Assembly: GCF_037811135.1 (NCBI RefSeq)
Contig: NZ_CP149130.1
Location: 3,344,501-3,408,500, forward strand
Reading direction: 5' to 3'
DNA: 64,000 nt
Source of the DNA: Aeromonas rivipollensis
GTDB taxonomy: Bacteria; Pseudomonadota; Gammaproteobacteria; Enterobacterales; Aeromonadaceae
The translations under genes were made by a program, and so were the position numbers. Shown here one piece after another: positions 9,806 to 17,671 of the stretch (position 1 is the stretch's first letter; each line of letters starts with the position of its first letter). The notes under the pieces were generated by a model. That model saw nothing but the letters and a program-made list of their open reading frames with translations. It was not told the origin of the DNA and ran no database searches.

Positions 9806-10447
9806 TCAGGGTTTGGTGAACACTGCCACATCGGCGTGGGGGAAGCAGAGGTCCGCCTGCCAGCGGGCCGCCAGGGCGCGAAACGAGGCCTCGGCGAAGA
9901 AGACGATGTGGGTCGGATCGTGGCGGTAGCGCCACTGCCTGAAACGCTCGTCTCCCAGCACCCTCTGGGTCTGCAGCACCAGCAGGCCGCCGGGTTTGAG
10001 GCAGCCCCAGAGCCTGTCCAGCACGGCGCGCGGGGTGGCGATGTGCTCTATCACCTCGGTGCTGGTGATGAAGTCATACTGCTGCGTCAGCAGCTCGGGC
10101 CGGTCGGCATAGAACTTGTCGTAACCCGCCATCTCAAAGCCAGCCTCCCGCCCCATGGCGATGAGGGCAGGCCCGGGACCGCAGCCAAAATCGAGGCCGC
10201 TGGCAGGAGGGTTCAGCCGGGAGAGCACCTCGCCGAAGGCGCGCATCAGAAAGCCGCGATAACGGGGATCGTCCACCTGGTTGTCGTGTCCGTCATAGAC
10301 CGCCTTCTCGGCCGCATTGTCCAGATGATCCGCCTCATCCAGCCAGACCAGCTCGCACGCCAGGCAACGGTGATAACGCTTGCCCGCCACCGGCAGGGGA
10401 TAGCTGTGGCGAGCCGAGCAGAGGGGGCAGCTGGCGCTTGATGACAT
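9806..10447 (-). CDS. Class I SAM-dependent methyltransferase with N-terminal zinc ribbon
   Basis: A 213-residue protein whose first 30 residues hold two CxxC pairs (CPLC and CLAC), followed by a Methyltransf_23-type Rossmann domain: motif I is LDFGCGPGPAL, and the motif II region is DFITSTEVIEHI. The ATG at 10447 is preceded by AGGAGG; a longer frame upstream lacks a ribosome binding site. The substrate is not evident. Zinc-ribbon methyltransferases of this type act on sugars, rRNA or polyketide-like intermediates. It is divergent from the thermostable-haemolysin operon, so a role connected to that pathway is possible but unproven. Confidence 0.8.
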   Translation of the reverse strand: MSSSASCPLCSARHSYPLPVAGKRYHRCLACELVWLDEADHLDNAAEKAVYDGHDNQVDDPRYRGFLMRAFGEVLSRLNPPASGLDFGCGPGPALIAMGREAGFEMAGYDKFYADRPELLTQQYDFITSTEVIEHIATPRAVLDRLWGCLKPGGLLVLQTQRVLGDERFRQWRYRHDPTHIVFFAEASFRALAARWQADLCFPHADVAVFTKP

Positions 10448-10516
10448 GACGGATCCTCCTGGGTGACAGCCGCGCAGATTGCCTGCCCGCCGCCTTGCTG
10501 ACAACTTTTTTTACTC

Positions 10517-10533
10517 CTTAAGGGTTTCTTAAG
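10517..10533 (+). promoter_or_regulatory. PmrA/QseB-type direct repeat in the operon promoter
   Basis: Two identical CTTAAG half-sites separated by five bases (GGTTT) form an exact match to the YTTAAK-N5-YTTAAK box bound by PmrA/QseB-class response regulators. The box lies 45 bases before the first gene of the operon. The regulator of this class encoded at 14962-15654 is the obvious candidate to bind it. Confidence 0.65.
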
Positions 10534-10577
10534 TTTGCCCTTTTACTCTCAAGCCATCCCAAAAGAAGGAGCCAACC

Positions 10578-11243
10578 ATGACCATCGAGATCCAAGCCCC
10601 CTACAGGTTGATCCTGGCACAGTCCCCGCAGCAGGTCATGGCGCTGCAAGCCTATATCCAGGCCGCCTATACCCTCGAATTCAATGCCCACATCCCCCAT
10701 TTTCTGCCCTGCCTGCTTGGGCTCTACCGGGCCGATGGGGTGCTGGTCGGCGCCTGTGGCCTCAACCACGCCAGCACGGGGGAGAGTGAGCAGCCCCTCT
10801 ATCTGGAGCAGTACCTGGAGCAGCCCATCGAGGCCGCCATCGAAACCCGCCTCGGGGTACGTCCGGCCCGCAGCCGCATCATCGAAGTGGGCAACCTCGC
10901 CTGCAGCGAGCCGGGCAATGCCCGTCTGATGTTTGCCGCCCTGTGCCGGTTGCTGTGTGACAACGCCCTCGACTACGTGGTGTTCACCGGCACCGCCAAA
11001 CTGCGTAACAGCTTTGCCCGGCTGCGCCTCAACCCGGTGGAGCTGGCCCCTGCCCAGGCCCATCAGGTGGGGGAAGACGCCAACGCCTGGGGGGAATACT
11101 ACCGCTGCCAGCCCAAGGTGATGGCGGGGGACATCAACCAGGGGCGCGAAGTGCTCGCCCAGAGCAGCCTGCTGCTCAACCTGCTGGGGCCCATGCCCAT
11201 GCTTTTTAACCATGTCGGCCATGACAAGAGGTGTGCCCAATGA
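10578..11243 (+). CDS. Thermostable haemolysin (delta-VPH) family protein
   Basis: A 221-residue cytosolic-looking protein of the T_hemolysin family, named after Vibrio parahaemolyticus delta-VPH although a direct haemolysin role is doubtful. It has no signal peptide. Conserved blocks are HIPHFLPCLLGLY, LVGACGL, PLYLEQYL, and RSRIIEVGNLACSEPG around E103. The strand/loop pattern looks like an acyltransferase (GNAT/LuxI-type) fold, which is my inference. The ATG follows AAGGAG. Its stop overlaps the next gene's start (ATGA), so it is coupled to the AMP-ligase. A PmrA-type box lies upstream. Genes downstream suggest acyl-chain chemistry and not toxin export. Confidence 0.85.
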   Translation: MTIEIQAPYRLILAQSPQQVMALQAYIQAAYTLEFNAHIPHFLPCLLGLYRADGVLVGACGLNHASTGESEQPLYLEQYLEQPIEAAIETRLGVRPARSRIIEVGNLACSEPGNARLMFAALCRLLCDNALDYVVFTGTAKLRNSFARLRLNPVELAPAQAHQVGEDANAWGEYYRCQPKVMAGDINQGREVLAQSSLLLNLLGPMPMLFNHVGHDKRCAQ

Positions 11244-12745
11244 GCCTGTTCGACGCCATCGCTCGCCATGCCAGCCTGACGCCGCAACAACCGGCGCTGC
11301 AAGGCAGCCAGGGAGAGCTGGATTACCAGAGCCTGTGGCAGCAGATCCAGCGCCTGGCCGACCGCTTGCAGCAAGCCGGCATTCGCCGCCTGGCCCTGCA
11401 GCTCGACAACGGCCTGCCCTGGGCGCTGATCGATCTGGCCTGCACCCGGGCCGGGATAGTGGTCATTCCCGTGCCCCACTTCTTCAGCCCGGCCCAGCAG
11501 GCGTGGCTGCTGGAGAGCAGCGGGGCCGATGCCCTGGTGGGCCCCGAGCATGAGGGCTGGCAGGCCGCCGCCCCCCTCTTGCTGATGACGGGCGCCGCCG
11601 ATGAACAGGCGCTGCCCCTGTGGCGGCGTACCCCGGTCGCCCCCCCGGCCCTGCCCCTGGGGACCGCCAAGATCACCTATACCTCGGGCACCACGGGCCA
11701 GCCCAAGGGGGTCTGTCTGTCCCTTGCCCAGATGACGGCGGTCTGCGAGTCCCTGGCCCTGCGGGTCGCACCGGCCGGGGTCGAACAACACCTGACCCTG
11801 CTGCCGCTGGCCACCCTGCTGGAGAATCTGACCGGTCTGTACGTGCCGCTACTCACCGGCGCCTGCAGCCGCATCCCCTCCCTCGGCGAGCTGGGCTTCA
11901 CCGGATCCAGCACCCTCGACCCGGCCATGCTGGGCCAGGCCCTGGCACGCTGGCCCAGCCACAGCCTGGTGCTGGTGCCGGAACTGTTGCGCCTGCTGCT
12001 GGCGCTGTGTGCCAACACCCCGGCCCTGGCCGAACGGCTCAGGGGGCTGCGCTTCGTCGCCGTCGGTGGCGGCAAGGTCGCCCCCGATCTCATCCGCCAT
12101 GCCCGCGCCCTGGGGCTCCCTGTCTATGAGGGCTATGGCCTGTCGGAATGCGGCTCTGTCGTGGCGCTCAACGGCCCGGACGCCGACCTTCTGGGCAGCG
12201 TCGGCCGCCCTCTGCCCCACTGCCGGGTCACCCTGGCCGCCGACGGCGAAGTCATGGTGAGCGGCAGCGCCATGCTCGGCTATCTGGGGGAAGAGAGCAC
12301 CGCAGGCAAGCCTGTTGACCTGCAGATCGCCACCGGGGATCTGGGTCACCTGGACGCAGAGGGCTACCTGCACATCACGGGGCGCAAGAAGAACGTCCAG
12401 ATCACCGCCTTTGGCCGCAACTTTTCGCCGGAGTGGGTGGAAGCCCAGGCCCAGCTCTGCCCGGCCATCGCCCGCATCGTGATCTTCGGTGACGGCCAGC
12501 CCGCCAACGTCGCCCTGATCCAGCCGCTGCCGGGTGGCCAGTCCCAATTACCCGAGCAGATTGCCCGGCTCAACCAGCAATTGCCCGATTACGCCCGCAT
12601 CCATCACTGGCTGCCGGTGGCGCTGGATCAGCACCCCGGCCTGCTGACGGCCAACGGCCGCCCCCGTCGCAACGAGATTTATCACCACTTTTCCCGGCAG
12701 ATCGACCAATGCCTGACCCAAGGCCTCACAGGAGAGACCTCATGA
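11240..12745 (+). CDS. AMP-binding acyl ligase/adenylating enzyme
   Basis: A 501-residue ANL-superfamily enzyme expected to activate a carboxylic acid (probably a fatty acid) with ATP. Visible motifs are A3 phosphate loop TYTSGTTGQPKG (about 147-158), A5 YGLSECGS (about 300), A7 TGDLGHLD and A8 TGRKKNVQITAFGRNFSPEWVE. In the C-terminal A10 position, where a catalytic Lys normally follows NG, the sequence is NGRPRR, with Arg instead. It starts at 11240, overlapping the previous stop by 4 bases, and overlaps the next gene by 4 bases. The exact substrate cannot be read; whether CoA or a carrier accepts the acyl group is unknown. Confidence 0.9.
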   Translation: MSLFDAIARHASLTPQQPALQGSQGELDYQSLWQQIQRLADRLQQAGIRRLALQLDNGLPWALIDLACTRAGIVVIPVPHFFSPAQQAWLLESSGADALVGPEHEGWQAAAPLLLMTGAADEQALPLWRRTPVAPPALPLGTAKITYTSGTTGQPKGVCLSLAQMTAVCESLALRVAPAGVEQHLTLLPLATLLENLTGLYVPLLTGACSRIPSLGELGFTGSSTLDPAMLGQALARWPSHSLVLVPELLRLLLALCANTPALAERLRGLRFVAVGGGKVAPDLIRHARALGLPVYEGYGLSECGSVVALNGPDADLLGSVGRPLPHCRVTLAADGEVMVSGSAMLGYLGEESTAGKPVDLQIATGDLGHLDAEGYLHITGRKKNVQITAFGRNFSPEWVEAQAQLCPAIARIVIFGDGQPANVALIQPLPGGQSQLPEQIARLNQQLPDYARIHHWLPVALDQHPGLLTANGRPRRNEIYHHFSRQIDQCLTQGLTGETS

Positions 12746-13398
12746 GCTTCTACCAGACCCTGCAACAAGCCACCGCCTCCGAGCGCGAGCACCTGTTCAA
12801 TGCCCCCATCATCGAGGCCTGCCGCCGCGGCGACATCAGCCGGGAGACCTACCTCGCCTTTCTGGCACAGGCTTACTACCACGTGCGCCACACAGTGCCG
12901 CTGCTGATGGCCACCGGCGGCAAGCTGGGGCAGGAGTACGAATGGGTGCGCGGTGCCATCCGGGAGTACATAGACGAGGAGTACGGCCACCAGGAGTGGA
13001 TCCTGAACGACATCCGCGCCTGCGGCGGTGACGCCGAGGCGGTGCGCCATGGCCGGCCGGGCCTGCCCATCGAGCTGATGGTGGCCTTCCTCTACGACCA
13101 GATCCAGCGCGGCAACCCCATGGGCTTCTTCGGCATGGTGCAGGTACTGGAAGGCACCAGCGTCGCCATCGCCCTGACGGTGGCGGACCAGCTCAAGAGC
13201 GGTCTGGGCCTGCCGCCCCAGGCGATGAGCTACCTGAGCTCCCACGGCGCCCTGGATCAGGAGCACCTCAAGTTCTTCGAGTCCCTGATGAACCGGGTGG
13301 AAGACCCGGCGGATCAGGCCGCCATCATTCACTCGGCCAAGGTGGTCTACCGCCTCTATGGCGACATGCTCCATCAGCTCACGGGATCCTGCCAATGA
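12742..13398 (+). CDS. TenA-like haem-oxygenase-fold diiron oxygenase (HDO)
   Basis: A 218-residue all-helical protein of the TenA/PqqC superfamily, usually labelled iron-containing redox enzyme. It lacks thiaminase context and has the metal-ligand spacing of diiron HDO enzymes such as UndA: E80-x2-H83 (DEEYGH), E137 (QVLEG), and D172-x2-H175 (LDQEH). UndA converts fatty acids to terminal alkenes, and related HDOs cleave or oxidise amines and acids. The ATG at 12742 overlaps the ligase stop (ATGA) and follows AGGAG. Being between an acyl ligase and a dehydrogenase suggests that it oxidises the activated or released acyl product. Substrate unknown. Confidence 0.82.
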   Translation: MSFYQTLQQATASEREHLFNAPIIEACRRGDISRETYLAFLAQAYYHVRHTVPLLMATGGKLGQEYEWVRGAIREYIDEEYGHQEWILNDIRACGGDAEAVRHGRPGLPIELMVAFLYDQIQRGNPMGFFGMVQVLEGTSVAIALTVADQLKSGLGLPPQAMSYLSSHGALDQEHLKFFESLMNRVEDPADQAAIIHSAKVVYRLYGDMLHQLTGSCQ

Positions 13399-14243
13399 AG
13401 CTTGAAGGGAAACGCATACTGCTCACCGGCGCCAGCGGCGGCATAGGGGAAGCCCTGGCCATGGAGCTGGCGGCCCAGGGGGCGCACCTGCTGCTGCACG
13501 GACGCCGGGCCAGCGCCCTGGAGCGCCTGCGCAAGGAACTGCCCCATTCCGAGCGCCACCAGACGGTGACCGCCGATCTGGGCTCGCCCCAGGAGCGGGC
13601 CAGGCTGTTGCAGCACCCGGCGCTGGAGGAGGGGCTGGACGTGCTCATCAACAGCGCGGGCTGCAACCAGTTTGCCTGGCTGGAGGATCAGAGCGGCGAG
13701 CAGGTGACACGCCAGCTGCTGCTCAACATAGAGGCGCCCATCCAGCTCACCCGCGCCCTGCTGCCCCGGCTGCGCAAGCCCGCCGTCATCATGAACATCG
13801 GCTCCAGCCTCGGGGCCATCGGCTATGCCGGTTACAGCGTCTATTGCGCCAGCAAGTTCGCCCTGCGGGGCTTTAGCGAGTCTCTGGGGCGGGAGCTGGA
13901 GGGCACCGGCATCAAGGTGCTGCACTTTGCCCCCCGCGCCACCCGCACTCACCTCAACTCCCAGGCGGCCTACGCCATGAACGCCGAGCTCGGGACCCGG
14001 ACCGACAGCCCCCAGGACGTGGCCGAGGAGGCCGTCATCGTCCTGTGCAACGAGACGCGCCGCAGCTGGCTCGGCTGGCCGGAGAAGCTGTTCGTGCGGC
14101 TCAATGCCCTGCTGCCCGCCCTGGTCGACAGGGCGCTGGCCAGACAACTGCCCGTCATCGAACGCCATGCCCGCCACCCTGTCCCCCTGGCCACAGATCG
14201 CGGGGACAACCCCGCCTGTGCCACGCATAAAAAGGAACATTGA
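13395..14243 (+). CDS. Short-chain dehydrogenase/reductase
   Basis: A 282-residue classical SDR. It has the cofactor motif TGASGGIG (11-18), NSAG (86-89), a catalytic serine in NIGSS (137-138) and YxxxK at Y150/K154. HGRR after strand 2 suggests NADP(H) preference. It starts inside the previous stop (ATGA) and ends one base before the TPR gene start, so it belongs to the same operon. A carbonyl-reducing or alcohol-oxidising step on the product of the ligase/HDO pair is the natural reading. Confidence 0.9.
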   Translation: MKLEGKRILLTGASGGIGEALAMELAAQGAHLLLHGRRASALERLRKELPHSERHQTVTADLGSPQERARLLQHPALEEGLDVLINSAGCNQFAWLEDQSGEQVTRQLLLNIEAPIQLTRALLPRLRKPAVIMNIGSSLGAIGYAGYSVYCASKFALRGFSESLGRELEGTGIKVLHFAPRATRTHLNSQAAYAMNAELGTRTDSPQDVAEEAVIVLCNETRRSWLGWPEKLFVRLNALLPALVDRALARQLPVIERHARHPVPLATDRGDNPACATHKKEH

Positions 14244-14244
14244 G

Positions 14245-14880
14245 ATGAAACACGCCACTTTCCGCCCCCGATTTGGTCACAGCGTCCTGTTGCTCGCCCT
14301 GGCAAGCAGCCTGGTTCAGGCCGCCGATGCCCTGCCCACCATTCAGCAGCAGTGGGCCCACTGCCAGTATCAAGAGACCGGCAAGGCCAAGGAGAGCTGT
14401 CTGGAGGCCCTGAGCGCCCAGGCGGATCAGGCCAGTGCCAAGGAGGCCTTTCGCACCGATCTGCTGATCTGGTCCGCCATCGTCAAGAGCACCTGGGCCG
14501 GCGCCAAGGGCGGCCTCGGGGCCCTCAGCCTGGTGAAGGAGGCCAAGGCCAAGCTGGAGATCGCCATCAAGCAGGATCCCAAGGCACTGGAGGGCTCCGC
14601 CTACACCAGCCTGGGCTCGCTCTACTACCAGGTGCCGGGCTGGCCGGTCGGATTCGGGGATGACGACAAGGCCGAGCAGTTGCTCAAGCAGGCGCTGGCC
14701 ATCAACCCCACCGGCATCGACCCCAACTTCTTCTACGGCGACTTCCTGCTGGATCAGGGGGACAAGGCCCAGGCGAAGATCTATCTGGACAAGGCCCTGG
14801 CCGCCCCGGCCAGACCGGGCCGCGAGCTGGCGGACGAAGGGCGCAGGACGGAAATTCGCGAGCGTCTCGCCAAGCTATAA
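14245..14880 (+). CDS. Secreted tetratricopeptide-repeat protein
   Basis: A 211-residue protein with a cleavable signal peptide (about residues 1-27, ending SLVQAA) and TPR-like helical pairs (SAYTSLGSLYYQ, then ALAINPTGIDPNFFYGDFLL and AKIYLDKALA), so it probably acts in the periplasm as a binding or scaffold protein. Two cysteines (C46 and C58 regions) could form a disulfide. It starts one base after the SDR stop and is the last gene of the operon before a large hairpin. No enzymatic motif is visible. Confidence 0.8.
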   Translation: MKHATFRPRFGHSVLLLALASSLVQAADALPTIQQQWAHCQYQETGKAKESCLEALSAQADQASAKEAFRTDLLIWSAIVKSTWAGAKGGLGALSLVKEAKAKLEIAIKQDPKALEGSAYTSLGSLYYQVPGWPVGFGDDDKAEQLLKQALAINPTGIDPNFFYGDFLLDQGDKAQAKIYLDKALAAPARPGRELADEGRRTEIRERLAKL

Positions 14881-14910
14881 ACACAAGCAGATCAGTGCGC
14901 TATTTAAACT

Positions 14911-14940
14911 CTGCCCACCAACTTGCATACTGGTGGGCAG
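14911..14940. promoter_or_regulatory. Perfect 10-base inverted repeat between operon and two-component genes
   Basis: CTGCCCACCA and TGGTGGGCAG are exact complements separated by ten bases, 31 bases after the TPR gene stop and 21 bases before the regulator start. No T-tract follows, so it is either a weak terminator or processing hairpin, or an operator in the regulator promoter. Confidence 0.6.
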
Positions 14941-14961
14941 CGTCATTTGAGGGAGAGAACA

Positions 14962-15654
14962 ATGCGGATCCTGTTGGTAGAAGATGACATCATGCTGGGG
15001 GATGGCATGGTGGATGCCCTGCGCAGCAGCGGTTACACCGTGGACTGGCTGCAGCAGGGGCTGCCCGCCCTGCCGGCGCTCAAGAGCGAGGAGTTTGCCG
15101 CCCTCATCCTGGATCTCAATCTGCCGGACATCGACGGCATCAGCCTGCTGCGCAAGCTGCGCCGGGAGGGGCAGACCCTGCCGGTGCTCATCCTCACCGC
15201 CCGGGATGCCCTGGACGATCGGGTGCTGGGGCTGGATGCGGGCTCCGATGACTACATGGTCAAACCCTTCGCCCTGCAGGAGCTCAACGCCCGCCTGCGC
15301 GCCCTGGTGCGCCGCAGCAAGGGGCAGGCCCAGGCGGTGCTGGAGTATGGCGACATCCTCATCTACCCCGAATCCCAGCAGGTCACCTATCAGGGGGAGG
15401 CGGTCAGGCTGACCCCCCACGAATACAAGCTGCTGCAGGAGCTCATCAGCCAGAGCGGCCGGGTCCTGAGCCGCGATCAGCTGCAGCAGAGCCTCTATGG
15501 CTGGGACGAGGGGGCCGAGAGCAATGCGGTGGAGGTACACATCCACCACCTGCGCAAGAAGTTCTTCCCCGAACTCATCCGCAACATCCGCGGCGTCGGC
15601 TACATAGTGCCGCAGCCAGATACCCCGGGCAGCAGAGGGATGCCCGCCCGATGA
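14962..15654 (+). CDS. OmpR/PhoB-family response regulator (QseB/PmrA-like)
   Basis: A 230-residue regulator. The receiver domain has the acidic pair ED at 7-8, phospho-acceptor D51 (LILDLNLPD), a T in LILTARD and K in MVKPF. The DNA-binding winged helix shows LTPHEYKLL, SRDQL and VEVHIHHLRKK, typical of the QseB/PmrA subgroup. The ATG at 14962 is preceded by GGGAGAG. It overlaps the kinase gene (ATGA). Given its class and position, the CTTAAG repeat upstream of the 10578 gene is a likely target. Confidence 0.92.
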   Translation: MRILLVEDDIMLGDGMVDALRSSGYTVDWLQQGLPALPALKSEEFAALILDLNLPDIDGISLLRKLRREGQTLPVLILTARDALDDRVLGLDAGSDDYMVKPFALQELNARLRALVRRSKGQAQAVLEYGDILIYPESQQVTYQGEAVRLTPHEYKLLQELISQSGRVLSRDQLQQSLYGWDEGAESNAVEVHIHHLRKKFFPELIRNIRGVGYIVPQPDTPGSRGMPAR

Positions 15655-17093
15655 GTCGCGTCCGCTCCATTCGCCGCTTCCTGCTCTCCGGCATCCTGGC
15701 CCTGGTCAGCGTCAGCCTGGCCGTCAGCGGCCTCATCGGCTACCTGGAAGCCAACCACGAGATGGAAGAGCTGTTCGATGCCCGTCTCGCCCAGTCCGCC
15801 CGCATCACCAACCAGCTGCTCAGCCGTTATCTGAAGCAGCGCGGCGAGCTGCCCAGCAACGGGGCCGTCTACCAGGAGTGGGAGCAGGCCGTGCCCGACG
15901 ACCCCCATCCGGAGAAGCGCGGCTTCAGCCAGCTGGGGCGGGACAACGAGTTCACCCCCTATGGCCACGAGTTCGAACACAACCTCTACTTTCAGCTGCT
16001 CAACGAGCAAGGCACCATACTGCTGCGCTCACCCAATGCGCCGGAGCAACCCCTGACCACCCTGGAGCGCGGCTTCAACAGCGAGACCAAGGATCACCAC
16101 GAGTGGCGCACCTTCACCCTCTACAACGAGGCTGAGCACACCTGGCTCATCGTCGCGGAGCGGGATGACGAGCGAGGGGAGCTGGCCAGCAAGATGGCCA
16201 CCCTGACCATGCTGCCCCTCTTCATCACCCTGCCCTTCCTGCTCGGCCTGCTCTGGTGGCTGGTTACCCGGGGGCTGGCCCCGCTGCACCAGCTGACCCA
16301 GGCCATAGGGGAGCGCCATCCCGCCAACCTGAGCCCGCTCAGCCTGGCCATCAAGGCCGAGGAGCTGACGCCCCTGGTGGCGGAGATCAACCGCCTGATG
16401 CACACCCTGGCAGACACCATTGAGCGGGAGAAGCAGTTCACCAACGAGGCGGCCCACGAGCTGCGCACCCCGCTGGCGGTGCTGCGCATCCACAGTGAAA
16501 ATGCCCTGGCCGCCGAGGATGACGCCAGCCGCGAGCAGGCGCTGCGCAAGATGCTGCTGGCGCTCGATCGCAGCGACCGGCTGATCCGCCAGCTGCTGAC
16601 CCAGGCCCGCATCGACAACCAGCAGGCCCCGGCGCTCGGCAAGCTGGATCTGAGCCAGCTGTTGCAGGGCACCCTGGCTACCCTGGCCCCCATAGCACTG
16701 AGGAAGGATCTGCAGCTCTCCCTGGAGGGGGACGAGCATCTGCAGGTGATGGGGCAGGCCATGTTGCTGGATCTGATGTTTGGCAACCTCATCGACAACG
16801 CGCTGCGCTACACCCAGGTGGGCGGCGAGGTCGCGGTGGTGATCACCCAGGAGGGCAACAGGGTCAGGGTGGATGTGCGGGACAACGGCCCCGGCATCCC
16901 CACCGCCGCCCTGTCGCGCCTGTGCGAGCGCTTCTTCCGGGTCAATCCCCAGCAGGGGGACGGGGTGGGCCTCGGCATGGCCATAGTGCAGCGCATAGTG
17001 CAGCTGCATGGCGCGGATCTGGACATCCACAACAGGCCAGAGGGGGGGCTGGAAGTGAGCGTGCTGCTGCCCGCCCCGCCGCGCCAGGCATAG
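15651..17093 (+). CDS. Sensor histidine kinase (QseC/PmrB-like)
   Basis: A 480-residue membrane kinase. TM1 is about 11-31, a periplasmic sensor of about 150 residues is rich in charged and His residues (for example KDHHEW near 148-152), TM2 is about 185-207, then HAMP, an H-box with H269 (NEAAHELRTPL), N-box DNALRYT, and G-boxes DNGPGIP and GVGLGMAIV. Coupled to the preceding regulator by a 4-base overlap. The ligand is unknown; the adjacent biosynthetic-looking operon suggests the pathway product or a membrane stress it responds to. Confidence 0.92.
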   Translation: MSRVRSIRRFLLSGILALVSVSLAVSGLIGYLEANHEMEELFDARLAQSARITNQLLSRYLKQRGELPSNGAVYQEWEQAVPDDPHPEKRGFSQLGRDNEFTPYGHEFEHNLYFQLLNEQGTILLRSPNAPEQPLTTLERGFNSETKDHHEWRTFTLYNEAEHTWLIVAERDDERGELASKMATLTMLPLFITLPFLLGLLWWLVTRGLAPLHQLTQAIGERHPANLSPLSLAIKAEELTPLVAEINRLMHTLADTIEREKQFTNEAAHELRTPLAVLRIHSENALAAEDDASREQALRKMLLALDRSDRLIRQLLTQARIDNQQAPALGKLDLSQLLQGTLATLAPIALRKDLQLSLEGDEHLQVMGQAMLLDLMFGNLIDNALRYTQVGGEVAVVITQEGNRVRVDVRDNGPGIPTAALSRLCERFFRVNPQQGDGVGLGMAIVQRIVQLHGADLDIHNRPEGGLEVSVLLPAPPRQA

Positions 17094-17112
17094 GCAGCGC
17101 AAGCCTCAGGGG

Positions 17113-17143
17113 AAAAAAAGCGCGGGGGCCAAAGCCCCCGCGC
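17113..17143 (-). terminator. Rho-independent terminator for the minus-strand protease gene
   Basis: GCGCGGGGGC / GCCCCCGCGC stem with a CAAA loop. The A-tract at 17113-17119 reads as a T-tract after the hairpin on the minus strand, 28 bases beyond the stop of the 17171 gene. It may also stop read-through from the kinase gene. Confidence 0.85.
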
Positions 17144-17170
17144 ACCATTTGTGATCCCAAAGAGGCCTTC

Positions 17171-17671
17171 CTAGCCGCAGCTCGGCTGTACCGTGAAGGT
17201 GCGGGAAGAGTCCACCGGCCCCAGCTCCGCCAGCAGGCGACGACCGAGCAGCACGGGATAGATCATGTCGCTGCGATCCCGCAGGGTGAACCACTCCTTG
17301 TAGAGCTTGTCACCGACACAGACTGACATGGTCACAGTGGGACGCTCCTCCATGCCACCGGCGCCGCGCACCGTCACGCTGCGCTCCACCGGGCGCTCCA
17401 GGGTCTGGCGCACCTCCTTGTCGGTGTTGGCATCGGTCAGCACCAGGGTGAAGCGCACCCAGGGCTTGCCGTCACGCTTGAAGTGGTGCAGCTCTCGCGC
17501 ATCGAGAGACGACGTGAGGGCGCCTGTATCCAGCTTCATCTTGACCGCCACCCCACCCGGCATGAGCACGCCCTTCTCGATCCAGCCATAGACGGTAGGG
17601 GCGGCCCAGGCGCCCGATGAGAGGCAGAGGCTGGCCAACAGCAACCAGCCGGCTTTGTGTGATGCGGACAA
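17171..17671 (-). CDS. Retropepsin-like aspartic protease (putative ATP-dependent zinc protease family)
   Basis: A 166-residue exported protein: signal peptide 1-23 (ending GAWA), then a single retropepsin-like fold with the catalytic KLDTGALTSSLDA near residue 46-58 and a late VLLGRRLL strand. Family PF05618 is named 'putative ATP-dependent zinc protease' and related to the RimK-associated aspartic protease. Function is presumably in the periplasm. It stands alone with its own terminator; the substrate is unknown. Confidence 0.8.
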   Translation of the reverse strand: MSASHKAGWLLLASLCLSSGAWAAPTVYGWIEKGVLMPGGVAVKMKLDTGALTSSLDARELHHFKRDGKPWVRFTLVLTDANTDKEVRQTLERPVERSVTVRGAGGMEERPTVTMSVCVGDKLYKEWFTLRDRSDMIYPVLLGRRLLAELGPVDSSRTFTVQPSCG

